Below, one piece after another: positions 49,391 through 57,769 of a DNA stretch of 64,000 bases. Source of the DNA: Bog-756 sp963737625. Lineage in GTDB: Bacteria; Actinomycetota; Acidimicrobiia; Acidimicrobiales; RAAP-2. Numbering within the stretch: the first letter of the stretch is position 1; each line of letters opens with the position of its first letter. The notes beneath the pieces are model-generated. The model did not search any database, was not told the origin of the DNA, and was given only the letters and a program-made list of their open reading frames with translations. The stretch lies in assembly GCA_963737625.1 (NCBI GenBank), contig CAVTTK010000006.1, positions 186,001-250,000 of the forward strand. Direction: 5' to 3'. A program made the translations under genes and the position numbers.

Positions 49391-50380
49391 GTGAGCGCCG
49401 AGTCCAAGATCTGGCTCGAAGTAGGCGACAGCGGCCCCGAAGTGTCCGATGTGCAGCGTCGGCTCGAGCAGTTGGGCTCCTCCACCGGCATCGACGCCGA
49501 TGGCGCCTACGGTCCGGGGACCCGGGCCGCGGTCGAGGCTTTCCAGTACCGGAGGGGTCTCCGGGTGGACGGGATCTGCGGGCCGCAGACCTGGTCGGCC
49601 CTGGTCGAGGCGGGTCGGCGTCTGGGCGACCGGTTCCTCTACCGCCAGGCTCCCATGCTGCGAGGGGACGACGTGGCCGAACTGCAGCAGCGGCTCAGCG
49701 CCCTCGGGTTCGACACCGGTCGGGTGGACGGGATATTCGGGGACATGACCTCCGCGGCCCTCGGCGAGTTCCAGCGGAACGCCGGGCTACCGGTCGACGG
49801 GATCGCTGGCGGGTCGACGGTGTCCGAGCTCCTGCGCTTCGGTACGCGCCACGACCATACCGAGCTGGTCACATCGGTCAGGGACCGGGAGCGTTTGCGC
49901 CAGGGACCTCGGACCCTGGCCGGTCAGCGGGTGGCCATCGGTGAAGAGGGGGGGTTGGATGCCACCGTGGCGGCGTTGCGTCGGCTGCTGATCAGCTATG
50001 GGGCCGAAGTCACCACCCATCACCACCCTGACGGCTCGACCCAGGCCTCGGAGGCCAATGCCGGCAACGCCCACGTGTACGTCGGCCTCCGGCTGGCCGT
50101 CGGCGAGGACCATTGTTCCACCGCGTACTACGCCGGCTATCGCTACTCCTCCCCCGGCGGGCGCCGACTGGCCGAGCTTTTGCAGGCCACCCTCACGTCA
50201 TCATTGGCCCTGCCCGACCTGGGCAGCCGCGGCATGTCCCTCCCCTTGCTCCGGGAGACCCGCATGCCGGCGGTCATCTGTGAGATCGGGCCGGCCACGG
50301 TGGTGGTCGAGCGGGGGCCGACCATCGCCCGATCCGTCGTCGAGGCGCTGACCGAGTGGATCGACACCTCGTGGGACTGA
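49391..50380 (+). CDS. CwlM-like protein: two peptidoglycan-binding domains and a degenerate amidase domain
   Basis: A 329-residue protein. Two PG_binding_1 repeats: VSDVQRRLEQLG with GPGTRAAVEAFQ, then VAELQQRLSALG with DMTSAALGEFQ. From about 175 the fold resembles an N-acetylmuramoyl-L-alanine amidase (Amidase_3), but the first His motif (DPGHGG) is missing and the SIHAN His segment reads VGLRLAVG. Only the late Glu (VICEIGP) remains. So it is probably not an enzyme. Its place beside trxA and parB is that of CwlM, which in mycobacteria regulates MurA. No signal peptide. GTG start at 49391. Confidence 0.8.
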   Translation: MSAESKIWLEVGDSGPEVSDVQRRLEQLGSSTGIDADGAYGPGTRAAVEAFQYRRGLRVDGICGPQTWSALVEAGRRLGDRFLYRQAPMLRGDDVAELQQRLSALGFDTGRVDGIFGDMTSAALGEFQRNAGLPVDGIAGGSTVSELLRFGTRHDHTELVTSVRDRERLRQGPRTLAGQRVAIGEEGGLDATVAALRRLLISYGAEVTTHHHPDGSTQASEANAGNAHVYVGLRLAVGEDHCSTAYYAGYRYSSPGGRRLAELLQATLTSSLALPDLGSRGMSLPLLRETRMPAVICEIGPATVVVERGPTIARSVVEALTEWIDTSWD

Positions 50381-50460
50381 GTAAGGCCCCTGGACGACGT
50401 TGCCCCGCCCAACCATCGATCACCGGGTGACCCCAGACCACGTCACGGCCCTCATCTCGA

Positions 50461-50497
50461 CGTAATCCACAACCTCATGCACAGGTTGTGGATTACG
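50461..50497. repeat. perfect 15-bp inverted repeat between the CwlM-like gene and parB
   Basis: CGTAATCCACAACCT and AGGTTGTGGATTACG flank a 7-base loop in the 215-base gap between two converging genes. It can act as a bidirectional terminator although no U-tract follows. Each arm also contains TAATCCACA, which matches the DnaA box TTATCCACA in 8 of 9 positions. The rest of the gap (50381-50595) holds nothing else I can name. Confidence 0.6.
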
Positions 50498-50595
50498 CTC
50501 TACCGTGGGTTCAGGGATCACTTCTACCACTCAGAGTGGCGAGAATCCCCTAAATCCTACGTTATGACAATCCGATCCCACTCTTCGTGAGATCA

Positions 50596-51543
50596 TCAGA
50601 CCGAGGCGGTCTCGCTTCTTCCCACCATCAACTTGTAGATCCGCTCGAGGTCCTCGAGCGTTGCGAACTCCACCACGACCTTCCCGTGCTTCGAGGTGAG
50701 GTCCACCTTCACCCTGGTGTTGAGGTGGCTCGAGAGCAACTCCTCCAGTTCCAGTATCCCCGGGGGCGGCAGGCGCCGCGGGGCAGTCGGGGCCGCGGAG
50801 AGGTCGCCGACCGGCGCCGTGGGAGCGGCGCCTTCGGCGACAGCCTCCGAACCATCGGCCGCTCCCCCACCATTGTGCTCACGCACGAGATCCTCGATGG
50901 TCCGCACCGTCAGACCTTCGGCTACGACCGCTTTGGCCAGCAACTCCTGATAGCCGCGATCGGGCGTTCCCAGCAGAGCGCGGGCATGTCCCGGACTGAT
51001 CTGACCTTCCGAGAGCAGGCGCTGGACGGCAGAAGGCAGCTGGAGCAGGCGCAGGATGTTGGTGACCGCCGTCCGGCTCTTGCCCACCCGCTTGGCCACC
51101 TGCTCGTGGGTGTACCCGAATTCCTCGACGAGTTGTTGATAGGCGGCCGCCTCCTCTAGGACGTTGAGGTCCTGACGATGGAGGTTCTCGACTAGGGCCT
51201 GCTCCAGGCTCTGCGTCTCGTCCGAGGTCAGGACCAGAACCGGTATGGACTGGAGCCCGGCCCGGCGGGCAGCTCTCCACCGCCGCTCGCCGGCGATGAG
51301 CTCGAAGTCATCGGCGGCAATTCCGCCGATCTGTCGAACCAGAACCGGCTGAAGGACGCCGAGTTCCTTGATCGACGCGGCTAAGGACGACATCGTGTCC
51401 TCATCGAAGTTTACGCGGGGTTGGCGGGGGTTGGGCTTGATGCTCCCTATGGGAACCTCCCGCAGGGCCGACGAACGATCCCCCACCACCTCGTTGGGGA
51501 TGAGGGCACTCAGTCCCTTGCCCAGTCCGCTACGTCGTGCCAC
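50596..51543 (-). CDS. parB: chromosome-partitioning protein ParB
   Basis: A 315-residue ParB/Spo0J. N-terminal RRSGLGKGLSALIP, CTP-binding boxes PNPRQPR and ELIAGERRWRAARRAG, ENLHRQDLN, a helix-turn-helix (HEQVAKRVGKSRTAVTNILR) and a C-terminal dimer domain, separated by an Ala/Pro-rich linker. It loads at parS and spreads as a CTP-dependent clamp. The start overlaps parA by 14 bases. Two parS sites lie upstream of parA. Confidence 0.97.
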   Translation of the reverse strand: MARRSGLGKGLSALIPNEVVGDRSSALREVPIGSIKPNPRQPRVNFDEDTMSSLAASIKELGVLQPVLVRQIGGIAADDFELIAGERRWRAARRAGLQSIPVLVLTSDETQSLEQALVENLHRQDLNVLEEAAAYQQLVEEFGYTHEQVAKRVGKSRTAVTNILRLLQLPSAVQRLLSEGQISPGHARALLGTPDRGYQELLAKAVVAEGLTVRTIEDLVREHNGGGAADGSEAVAEGAAPTAPVGDLSAAPTAPRRLPPPGILELEELLSSHLNTRVKVDLTSKHGKVVVEFATLEDLERIYKLMVGRSETASV

Positions 51544-52945
51544 CGCTGACCTCCTTGGCTAGTTCCCGGTAAGCGATGGCCCCACGCGAGGCCGGATCGA
51601 AAGCAGTGATCGGTTGCCCGAAGGAGGGCGCCTCGGAGAGTCTCACCGTCCGGGGGATGACGCTCCGACACACCTTGGTTCCGAAGTGGAGACGCACCTC
51701 GTTGGCCACCTGATCGGACAGCTTCGTCCGAGCGTCGTACATGGTGAGCACGATGGTCGAGATATCCAGTTTGGGATTGAGGTTCGATGCCACGAGATGC
51801 ACATTCCGCATCAACTGGCTCAGACCTTCGAGGGCGTAGTACTCGCACTGGATCGGTACGAGCACCTCGTCGGCGGCGGCCAGGGCGTTGACGGTGATCA
51901 GTCCCAGCGACGGCGGGCAGTCGATGAGAACGTAGTCGAAGTCGTCGAGGATCGACTCGATGGACTTCTTGAGCTTCAACTCCCGGCTGAAGGCCGGGAC
52001 CAGTTCAATCTCCGCGCCGGCCAGGGCTATGGTGGCCGGGGCGACAAACAGATTCTTCATGCTGGTCGGCTCGACGCAGTCCTCCAGCGACGAGTCCCTC
52101 ATCAACACGTCATACATCGAGAGTTCGAAGTTGCGGGCGTCGATCCCCAGCCCCGTCGTGGCATTGCCCTGCGGGTCGAGGTCGATAACCAATACCCGAA
52201 ATCCGAGCTCGGCCAGCGCGGCTCCGAGGTTCACCGACGTGGTCGTCTTGCCGACTCCACCCTTCTGATTGGCAACGGCCAGGACGCGGGGGAGTGGGTT
52301 CCCTGAAGCCGCCTGAGCCTCTACCGGCGGTTGTTCCCGTACCTCCGGGGCGAGGTGCTCCTCCACGGTGACCGCCGGAGCGGCAATAACTGCCGGAGGC
52401 GCTTCGAGATCCTTTGACCGAGCATCCGGTGGACTGGGAGGCGCTTCGGTGGTCGACCCGACCTCGACCGCAGAACCCTCCGCATCCATGACCGCCGGAT
52501 CGTTCGGCTCCGGCTCCTCCACCACCGGGCTCACCTCGGACGTGGACTTCCGGGTGGTGAACGGGGCAGCCTCCGGGGCCACCGGCGTGTCGCTCACCCG
52601 CTCGGGCTCCCTGGGTCTCTCATCGAGGGTACTGGTGTCCACTTCGGACGCGGGTGAGCTGGGGGTCAGGACGTTGTCGAGCTCAGCCTGAGCAGTGACC
52701 ACGTCAGAGATCGTCTCTTCAATATTCCGCTGAGGCTGGGGACTGACGGGGGGCGTCACCTCAGAATCCGAGGACGACGACGGGGAAGGGGCGTCGGTCT
52801 CGTCAGACTCCGAAATGACCGGGGGTGGGGGAGTCTGGATAAGAGTGACCGAACCTGTTCCCACTGAAGTAGAACCCGACTCCGACCCCTGATCCGAGTT
52901 GTCTTGGGAGGACGACCTATTTCGACCCCGACGACGGCCGCGCAT
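51530..52945 (-). CDS. parA: chromosome-partitioning ATPase ParA with a long disordered N-terminus
   Basis: A 471-residue ParA/Soj. The ATPase core occupies about 220-470: deviant Walker A NQKGGVGKTTT with Lys near 233, DLDPQGNATTGLG, LIDCPPSLGLITVNAL and the C-terminal SEAPSFGQPI. It moves ParB-parS complexes by DNA-bound gradients. The first 220 residues start with a basic MRGRRRGRNR and continue as Ser/Pro/Glu-rich sequence, much longer than in typical ParA (core about 260). CGAGGA lies before the ATG at 52945, supporting the long form; no good internal start is seen. Confidence 0.95.
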   Translation of the reverse strand: MRGRRRGRNRSSSQDNSDQGSESGSTSVGTGSVTLIQTPPPPVISESDETDAPSPSSSSDSEVTPPVSPQPQRNIEETISDVVTAQAELDNVLTPSSPASEVDTSTLDERPREPERVSDTPVAPEAAPFTTRKSTSEVSPVVEEPEPNDPAVMDAEGSAVEVGSTTEAPPSPPDARSKDLEAPPAVIAAPAVTVEEHLAPEVREQPPVEAQAASGNPLPRVLAVANQKGGVGKTTTSVNLGAALAELGFRVLVIDLDPQGNATTGLGIDARNFELSMYDVLMRDSSLEDCVEPTSMKNLFVAPATIALAGAEIELVPAFSRELKLKKSIESILDDFDYVLIDCPPSLGLITVNALAAADEVLVPIQCEYYALEGLSQLMRNVHLVASNLNPKLDISTIVLTMYDARTKLSDQVANEVRLHFGTKVCRSVIPRTVRLSEAPSFGQPITAFDPASRGAIAYRELAKEVSGGTT

Positions 52946-53025
52946 TATCTTGTCCTCGGTTCTGCAGGCATCAAGGGACTTATACTTCCCCGGTTCGACA
53001 ACCAGGTCAAGCCTTTACGTCAAAT

Positions 53026-53041
53026 TGTTCCACGTGAAACC
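53026..53041. other. parS site 1
   Basis: TGTTCCACGTGAAACC matches the bacterial parS consensus TGTTTCACGTGAAACA at all but two positions. It lies 81 bases upstream of parA in the 492-base gap 52946-53437, which contains no gene. Confidence 0.88.
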
Positions 53042-53292
53042 AGGAAGCGCGTTGGGCGAGACGTCCGCGACGTCGGGAAGAGCCCAGGGTCGGGAGACCG
53101 GCGTCGACGGCGTGGCCAGGGGAGAAGCGCTGTACCCGGAGGTCCGGAGGCCGGTGCCGCTCACTTTCCAGGAGGTCACATCAACCGGAGTTCTTCTTTG
53201 GTCCAGAACGTCGGAGCAAGGTACCGACGGCCGACAGGTGGCTTAGGGCCGGGTGCTGAGTGTCTCCGGCCGGCGGCCATTTGGAGCTCAGA

Positions 53293-53308
53293 TGTTCCAC
53301 GTGGAACA
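53293..53308. other. parS site 2
   Basis: TGTTCCACGTGGAACA is a perfect 16-bp palindrome, the actinobacterial form of parS. It lies 267 bases from site 1, between parA and rsmG. Short open frames through this gap have no protein character. Confidence 0.92.
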
Positions 53309-53437
53309 GTCGGAGCGACAGATCCGCAGCTCCCCTCAACGACCACTCGACCAGTACCCCGATGATTCCCGGCGGCTGCGGCACATCCCTTCCCTGGCCC
53401 ACCTCTGCCGTTCATAACGGCAGGCAGTCCGAGAATT

Positions 53438-54190
53438 TCAGAAAAGGGGGCGCTTGGTAGGGATTCCCACCCGTCGGGGATACCGGTCGGGAGTCTCGCC
53501 TGACTTGGTCAGAACCTGATAGCCAAACCGACGATCGAATCGGGTCCGGAGGTGCCGGGTCATTCCCAACTCGGCTAATCCCTCCTCAGGCCAGCGAGTG
53601 TCAGCGTCCTCCTGCGGTGGTTCGGAAACCACCATCACACCACCGGGCTGGAGAAGTGGAGCCCCACACTCGGCCGTCACGGACGGCCTTCCGAACGAGC
53701 GGGCGGTCACCGCTTCAAACCGCCCCCGATACCGATCCTCTCGACCGAGATCCTCCAATCGGCCCCGGACCACCTCGATGGTCAGGGCAGAGCTCCATTC
53801 AGCCACCTCTTCTGAGAGGAAGTCGGTTCGTCGCCGGCTACCGTCCATCAACAGCAGGTGGCAGGCGGGCCAGCACGCATGGAGGACCAGTCCGGGGACG
53901 CCGCCCCCGGTCCCGAGATCAGCCACCGACATCGGCGGTCGGCCCAGAACGGCCTCGGTGGCGGAGGCGAACCCCAGAGCATGGTCGATCTGATCACCGA
54001 CCGGCATACTGCCCAGAAACCCTTGACTTGCGGATCGCGTCAGTGTGGCCACCACGTCGCCATCCACCCGGGCACGAAGTACCGAAAGTGTGTCGTCAGC
54101 GTCCACGAGACTCTCTACCCGCACTCGAGGGGAACAGGTGGTGGCCCGCACCGTGGGCCTCGGAGCGGTGACCTGTCGACGGTTATCCAT
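53438..54190 (-). CDS. rsmG: 16S rRNA (guanine(527)-N7)-methyltransferase RsmG, divergent
   Basis: About 250 residues. The SAM motif is VADLGTGGGVPGLVLH (91-105), followed by LLLMDGSRRRTDFL and AVTARSFG, and the C-terminus YPRRVGIPTKRPLF is the RsmG ending. The N-terminal 60 residues are weaker than usual. RsmG methylates G527 of 16S rRNA. Start ATG 54190; an in-frame ATG at 54256 lies beyond the hairpin that ends khpB and is not favoured. Same strand as khpB, but a terminator-like hairpin separates them. Confidence 0.82.
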   Translation of the reverse strand: MDNRRQVTAPRPTVRATTCSPRVRVESLVDADDTLSVLRARVDGDVVATLTRSASQGFLGSMPVGDQIDHALGFASATEAVLGRPPMSVADLGTGGGVPGLVLHACWPACHLLLMDGSRRRTDFLSEEVAEWSSALTIEVVRGRLEDLGREDRYRGRFEAVTARSFGRPSVTAECGAPLLQPGGVMVVSEPPQEDADTRWPEEGLAELGMTRHLRTRFDRRFGYQVLTKSGETPDRYPRRVGIPTKRPLF

Positions 54191-54220
54191 CCGGTACCGG
54201 AACTGGACATGGATGCGAAA

Positions 54221-54245
54221 CGGCACCGGGCTGGACCCGGTGCCG
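54221..54245 (-). terminator. hairpin between khpB (jag) and rsmG
   Basis: A perfect 10-bp stem CGGCACCGGG/CCCGGTGCCG with a 5-base loop, followed on the minus strand by TTT. A good intrinsic terminator for the rpmH-to-khpB operon. Confidence 0.65.
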
Positions 54246-54278
54246 TTCCCTGCCACAGTGGGCCAAATCCCATGGTGG

Positions 54279-55304
54279 TCAACTCGAGGGTTGGATCACC
54301 ACATACCTCGAGGGTTCGGTGCCGTCGGAGCGGGTCTCGACCCCATCTATCTCATTGACGGTGTCGTGAACCACCTTCCGGTCGGCGGGCGACATCGGCT
54401 CGAGGGATCGCTCCTCACCCGAGCTCTTGACCTCTTCGACGATGCCCTCGGTGAAGCGCCGGAGAGCTGCCGAACGCTTCTCCCGGTAACCGCCGACATC
54501 CACCAGGATCCGGTCCGTTCTCACTTCGGATTGCCGCTGAACGAACGTGCGGGTCAAGTCCTGCACGGCGGACAACGTCGCTCCCCGGGGACCGACCAAC
54601 AAGCCGAGATCGTCGCCCGTAGCCGCCACCTGAACGGTGTCCTCGTCCAACTCGACGAACCCGACTTCGGCGTCCAGCCCGAACTCCCGTACCAACCCGG
54701 CTACGAATTCTGTCGCCGCCTCACCCTGCTGCTCGAGGGTCAGTGACTCTTCCATGGTGTCCTCACTATCTCCGGTCTGACCGGATCCTTGCTTCGACTG
54801 CGCTTTGGGCTGTCCGCCGTTCGACCGGGCGCTGCGCGATCCGCGCTTCGGCCCGTTCCCCGATCCAGACGATGAGCGGCCGGCTCCGTTGGTAGACCCC
54901 CCCGTATCGTTCGCGGCCCCCGAGTCCTCCCGTCCCCCGCCTTCCCCTGTCGATCCTCGGCCATCACTGGCCCGGGACGAATCCGTGGGGGAGGGGGTGC
55001 CGCCACTCCTGGACCGGTCGCCGCGTCCGTTCCCACCCTTACCCCCCGACGAGCTCGGCCCGCGGGACCGGTCGCCGCCGCCGCGGTTGCGGTCGGGTCG
55101 TTGCCGACGTCCCCGCTTGGGCGGAGGAGCGACCGGCCGGACCCGGGCCTGGACCCGGGCTTCCCCGCGCACCCTGCCGAACAGCCCGGACTTCGGCTCA
55201 CTGAGGATTACGAACTCGGCATCGTCCTCGGCCACCCCAAGCAGATCCAGCACGATCTCCTTGGCTTCGGGCAGCGACTTACCACTAGCTTCCACCCACT
55301 CCAC
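54279..55304 (-). CDS. khpB: RNA-binding protein KhpB/Jag
   Basis: A 341-residue protein. A Jag_N domain (VEASGKSLPEAKEIVLDLL, 1-50) is followed by a 130-residue Gly/Arg/Ser-rich linker. A KH domain has GLLVGPRGATLSAVQDL and an R3H domain has EERSLEPMSPADRKVVHD. KhpB binds RNA and affects cell elongation in several bacteria. GTG start at 55304, 3 bases after the yidC stop. Linker far longer than in most homologues. Confidence 0.93.
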   Translation of the reverse strand: MEWVEASGKSLPEAKEIVLDLLGVAEDDAEFVILSEPKSGLFGRVRGEARVQARVRPVAPPPKRGRRQRPDRNRGGGDRSRGPSSSGGKGGNGRGDRSRSGGTPSPTDSSRASDGRGSTGEGGGREDSGAANDTGGSTNGAGRSSSGSGNGPKRGSRSARSNGGQPKAQSKQGSGQTGDSEDTMEESLTLEQQGEAATEFVAGLVREFGLDAEVGFVELDEDTVQVAATGDDLGLLVGPRGATLSAVQDLTRTFVQRQSEVRTDRILVDVGGYREKRSAALRRFTEGIVEEVKSSGEERSLEPMSPADRKVVHDTVNEIDGVETRSDGTEPSRYVVIQPSS

Positions 55305-55307
55305 GCT

Positions 55308-56603
55308 CTATCGCGCCTTTCGCTCACGCTTGGCCTTCGAGCGCGGATGCTCCTTCGGAGCGCCTGACCCACTTGGTGCGGTGGACGATCCCTGGGATCC
55401 ACTCCCCCCATTACTGCCGTTTCCCGATGGCTTGGTCGGTCCACGTCGAGAGCCGTTGCCGTTCGAAGAGCTTGGGGCACGTTTGCCGTTCGACCCGTTG
55501 GTTCCGCCCGTGCGCTTCACGGCGGCGGCGTCGACACCGGCGGCGGCGGCCGCGGGACGACCACTCTTGCCGTTGGCCGCGCCGTTGGTCCCAGCCGAAC
55601 CCCCAGACCCCGACGCCGGTGACTTCTTCCGTGCCGCTCCGGATCCGGTCTTCGGCTTGGGTAGAGCCCGTTCGGTTCGGTCCACCACCGGCCCCTTCGG
55701 TTTCTTCTTCTCGGTAGCCGTGGCGTCCACTGTCGGGGGGGCCGGCGGTCCACCCACCATGCCCTTACGGAACAGGATCTCCTGCGTGGCGATGCGGATG
55801 GCACTGGAAACAATAAAATAGACATTCAGAATTGCCGCCACATTAATATAAATAAATCCGAATATAAGTGGCATGTATTTCTGCAGCATGGCTGCCTGGG
55901 GATTGGCTTGGGCAGCAGCACCGTTGCGCTTGTTGAGTCGCGACATCTGCAGGTACTGGAGCCCCACGGATCCCACGACCAGCAGGAGGAAGGGAATGGC
56001 CACGAAGATCGAGCTGTGGTGCGAGAGCAGCTTCTGTGAAAAGTCCATCCCGAACGAGATCAACTGCCCATGAGCTGCCACGATGTCGTGGTACATCTTC
56101 GTCGTCTCCGACGTATACCGTGGATCGGCGCAGACTGTCTCCGCACACTTACTGGCCTTGTTGGGGATGATGGTCCCCGAGCTGGTGAGGGTATACGGAA
56201 TCGTTGCACCCTTGGCCACCGTGTTGGTAATCCCCCGGATCACGCTGTAAAGGATGAAGAATGCCGGCATCTGCAATAGCATGGGAAGACACCCGGAAGC
56301 CGGGTTTACTTTATGCTCTTTGTAGAGCTTCATCATTTCTTCGTTGAGCTGGGCTCGATTCTCGGCGCCCTTGTACTTGGCCTGGAGCTTCTTCATCTCC
56401 GGCCCCAAAGCCTGCATGGCCGCCATGTTCTTGGTGCTCTTGACGGTGAGGGGCGTAAGGAGCGCCATGATGACGATGGTGAGCAGCGCCACGTCGATGG
56501 GGTAGTTGGGGATCACCGAGTAGAAGAAGGCCAGGACGGCCCCCACCGCATCCAGCAACGGCTGGAAGACCTTGCCGATCGGAGTCGTTATGGATGCGTA
56601 CAT
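55308..56603 (-). CDS. yidC: membrane protein insertase YidC
   Basis: A 431-residue insertase. Residues 1-290 carry the five YidC2-type helices: PLLDAVGAVLAFFYSVIP, the conserved Arg-containing MALLTPLTVKS, the NPASGCLPMLLQMPAFFILY segment, and two C-terminal helices (PFLLLVVGSVGLQYLQM, FGFIYINVAAILNVYF). A 55-residue extracytoplasmic loop with a pair of Cys lies between helices 2 and 3. The last 140 residues are a basic Gly/Asn/Ser-rich tail, which may bind ribosomes. It overlaps yidD by 16 bases. Confidence 0.95.
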   Translation of the reverse strand: MYASITTPIGKVFQPLLDAVGAVLAFFYSVIPNYPIDVALLTIVIMALLTPLTVKSTKNMAAMQALGPEMKKLQAKYKGAENRAQLNEEMMKLYKEHKVNPASGCLPMLLQMPAFFILYSVIRGITNTVAKGATIPYTLTSSGTIIPNKASKCAETVCADPRYTSETTKMYHDIVAAHGQLISFGMDFSQKLLSHHSSIFVAIPFLLLVVGSVGLQYLQMSRLNKRNGAAAQANPQAAMLQKYMPLIFGFIYINVAAILNVYFIVSSAIRIATQEILFRKGMVGGPPAPPTVDATATEKKKPKGPVVDRTERALPKPKTGSGAARKKSPASGSGGSAGTNGAANGKSGRPAAAAAGVDAAAVKRTGGTNGSNGKRAPSSSNGNGSRRGPTKPSGNGSNGGSGSQGSSTAPSGSGAPKEHPRSKAKRERKAR

Positions 56604-56899
56604 GGGGTCCTCCGGTCGGGGACGGGGTCAACGCCGTGTCCGCCCCAGGGGGTACACCGGGCGAGTCGGCGGGCAGCTAGAGCGCCGCCGCGGAGGGCTC
56701 CGTGCCGCTCCAAGGCTTCGACGGCGTACTCCGAGCAGCTCGGGATGAACCGACAGCCGGTGAGCCGACCACTTCGGGCCAACTGGTAGCCGCGGATCGC
56801 CCTGGTCAGGACTCCGACGACGCGCCCCGCCGGTGGCGTGGCCGTCGAATCGGGCATGCTCGTCGACTGCGTCGATACCTGGGTGGCCAGCGGCGTCAT
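56588..56899 (-). CDS. yidD: membrane protein insertion efficiency factor YidD
   Basis: A 103-residue YidD. IRGYQLARSGRLTGCRFIP, then SCSEYAVEALERHG and a C-terminal RLARCTPWGGHGVDPVP are the family blocks, with three conserved Cys. It helps YidC. It overlaps rnpA (ATGA) and yidC (16 bases). Confidence 0.92.
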   Translation of the reverse strand: MTPLATQVSTQSTSMPDSTATPPAGRVVGVLTRAIRGYQLARSGRLTGCRFIPSCSEYAVEALERHGALRGGALAARRLARCTPWGGHGVDPVPDRRTPCTHP

Positions 56900-57282
56900 C
56901 GGAGCGTCCCGGCGGCGGGGGTCGGGTCCTCCGCCCGTCGTACGACCTGTTCCAACGCTTGGCTCATGGCCACCTTCAGTTCGTCGAACGCCAGGAGAGG
57001 CGCTTCGGGCCCGGTGCTGACGAGATAGGCCCCAGCCGGTAGGGGTGGGTGTCCGGCGATAATCGACCGTAGCCGTCGCCGGAGCCTGTTCCTCGTCACC
57101 GCATTTCCCACTTTTCTGTTGATCGCAAAGGCGACTTCGGACCGTGACCAGGCGTTTTGTTGAACAAACGACACGGTGAGGGGACCAGATCGCCCCCGAA
57201 CCCGGGACCGTCTCAGGTCCTCGAAGGTGTGCCGTGATCGGACCGGTACCAGGGTCGTCAGGGAACCCCTTCGGGAGGTCAC
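56896..57282 (-). CDS. rnpA: ribonuclease P protein component
   Basis: About 128 residues. HTFEDLRRS near the N-terminus, AFAINRKVGNAVTRNRLRRRLRSII with the RNR motif, and GAYLVS...FDELKVAM. It pairs with the RnpB RNA to cut tRNA leaders. The GTG at 57282 overlaps the rpmH stop (GTGA), so the two are coupled. Reading continues open upstream through rpmH in another frame, which is not used. Confidence 0.93.
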   Translation of the reverse strand: MTSRRGSLTTLVPVRSRHTFEDLRRSRVRGRSGPLTVSFVQQNAWSRSEVAFAINRKVGNAVTRNRLRRRLRSIIAGHPPLPAGAYLVSTGPEAPLLAFDELKVAMSQALEQVVRRAEDPTPAAGTLR

Positions 57283-57413
57283 ACCGACAGGCGATGACGT
57301 CCCTTCGCCCGGCGCGACCGGATCACCGCCCGGCCGGCCTTCGTCGACATCCGCTTGCGGAAGCCGTGCGTCTTCGCCCGTTTTCGTACGTTCGGTTGAT
57401 ATGTGCGTTTCAT
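57279..57413 (-). CDS. rpmH: 50S ribosomal protein L34
   Basis: A 44-residue protein: MKRTYQPNVRKRAKTHGFRK begins it and GRHRLSV ends it, exactly the L34 family. AAGGA lies about 9 bases before the ATG. It overlaps rnpA by four bases and starts the rpmH-rnpA-yidD-yidC-khpB operon. A -10-like TACGAT on its strand is at 57503-57508, about 90 bases upstream. I read it directly from the sequence because it is below the usual open-frame size limit. Confidence 0.97.
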   Translation of the reverse strand: MKRTYQPNVRKRAKTHGFRKRMSTKAGRAVIRSRRAKGRHRLSV

Positions 57414-57710
57414 CCATCCACATCCTTCCTCTCCCTGGACCGAGGACGTCCGTGTCGCGTTCGGCAGGGGGCCCGGTCACTGGGATCAGGGCATTCCCCT
57501 ACATCGTAGGCGCGAATCGGCTGCGGCTCTAGTCGAAGGTCGGGAGGCACGCTGAGTGGTCACGGTGTACCGTTCCGAGCACAGCAAGCATCGCAGCCGG
57601 TCGGAAGCAATGCCGCCCAGTACACCGCTTGCCCCGGAGAACGACGCAGGACAACAAGACGGAACGGCGCTCCACCCCCTGACCTGACGGAGCGAACACC
57701 CATCGGTACT

Positions 57711-57738
57711 CGTCCACAGCTGTGGATATCTTTGTGGA
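57711..57738. promoter_or_regulatory. DnaA-box cluster upstream of dnaA
   Basis: TCCACAGCTGTGGA (57713-57726) is a perfect palindrome made of two half DnaA boxes; TGTGGATAT (57721-57729) matches TGTGGATAA in 8 of 9 and TTGTGGACC follows at about 57732-57740. The cluster ends some 30 bases before the dnaA start, where DnaA could repress its own gene. The rest of the 356-base gap 57414-57769 should hold the divergent rpmH and dnaA promoters, but I see no clear consensus. Confidence 0.5.
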
Positions 57739-57769
57739 CCGATTGAACCGTCCAAGGGCGGAGGCCCAC

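Noticed and set aside
53176..53415. Short open frames in the parS region
   Set aside because: They contain parS and have no protein-like composition or start signals.
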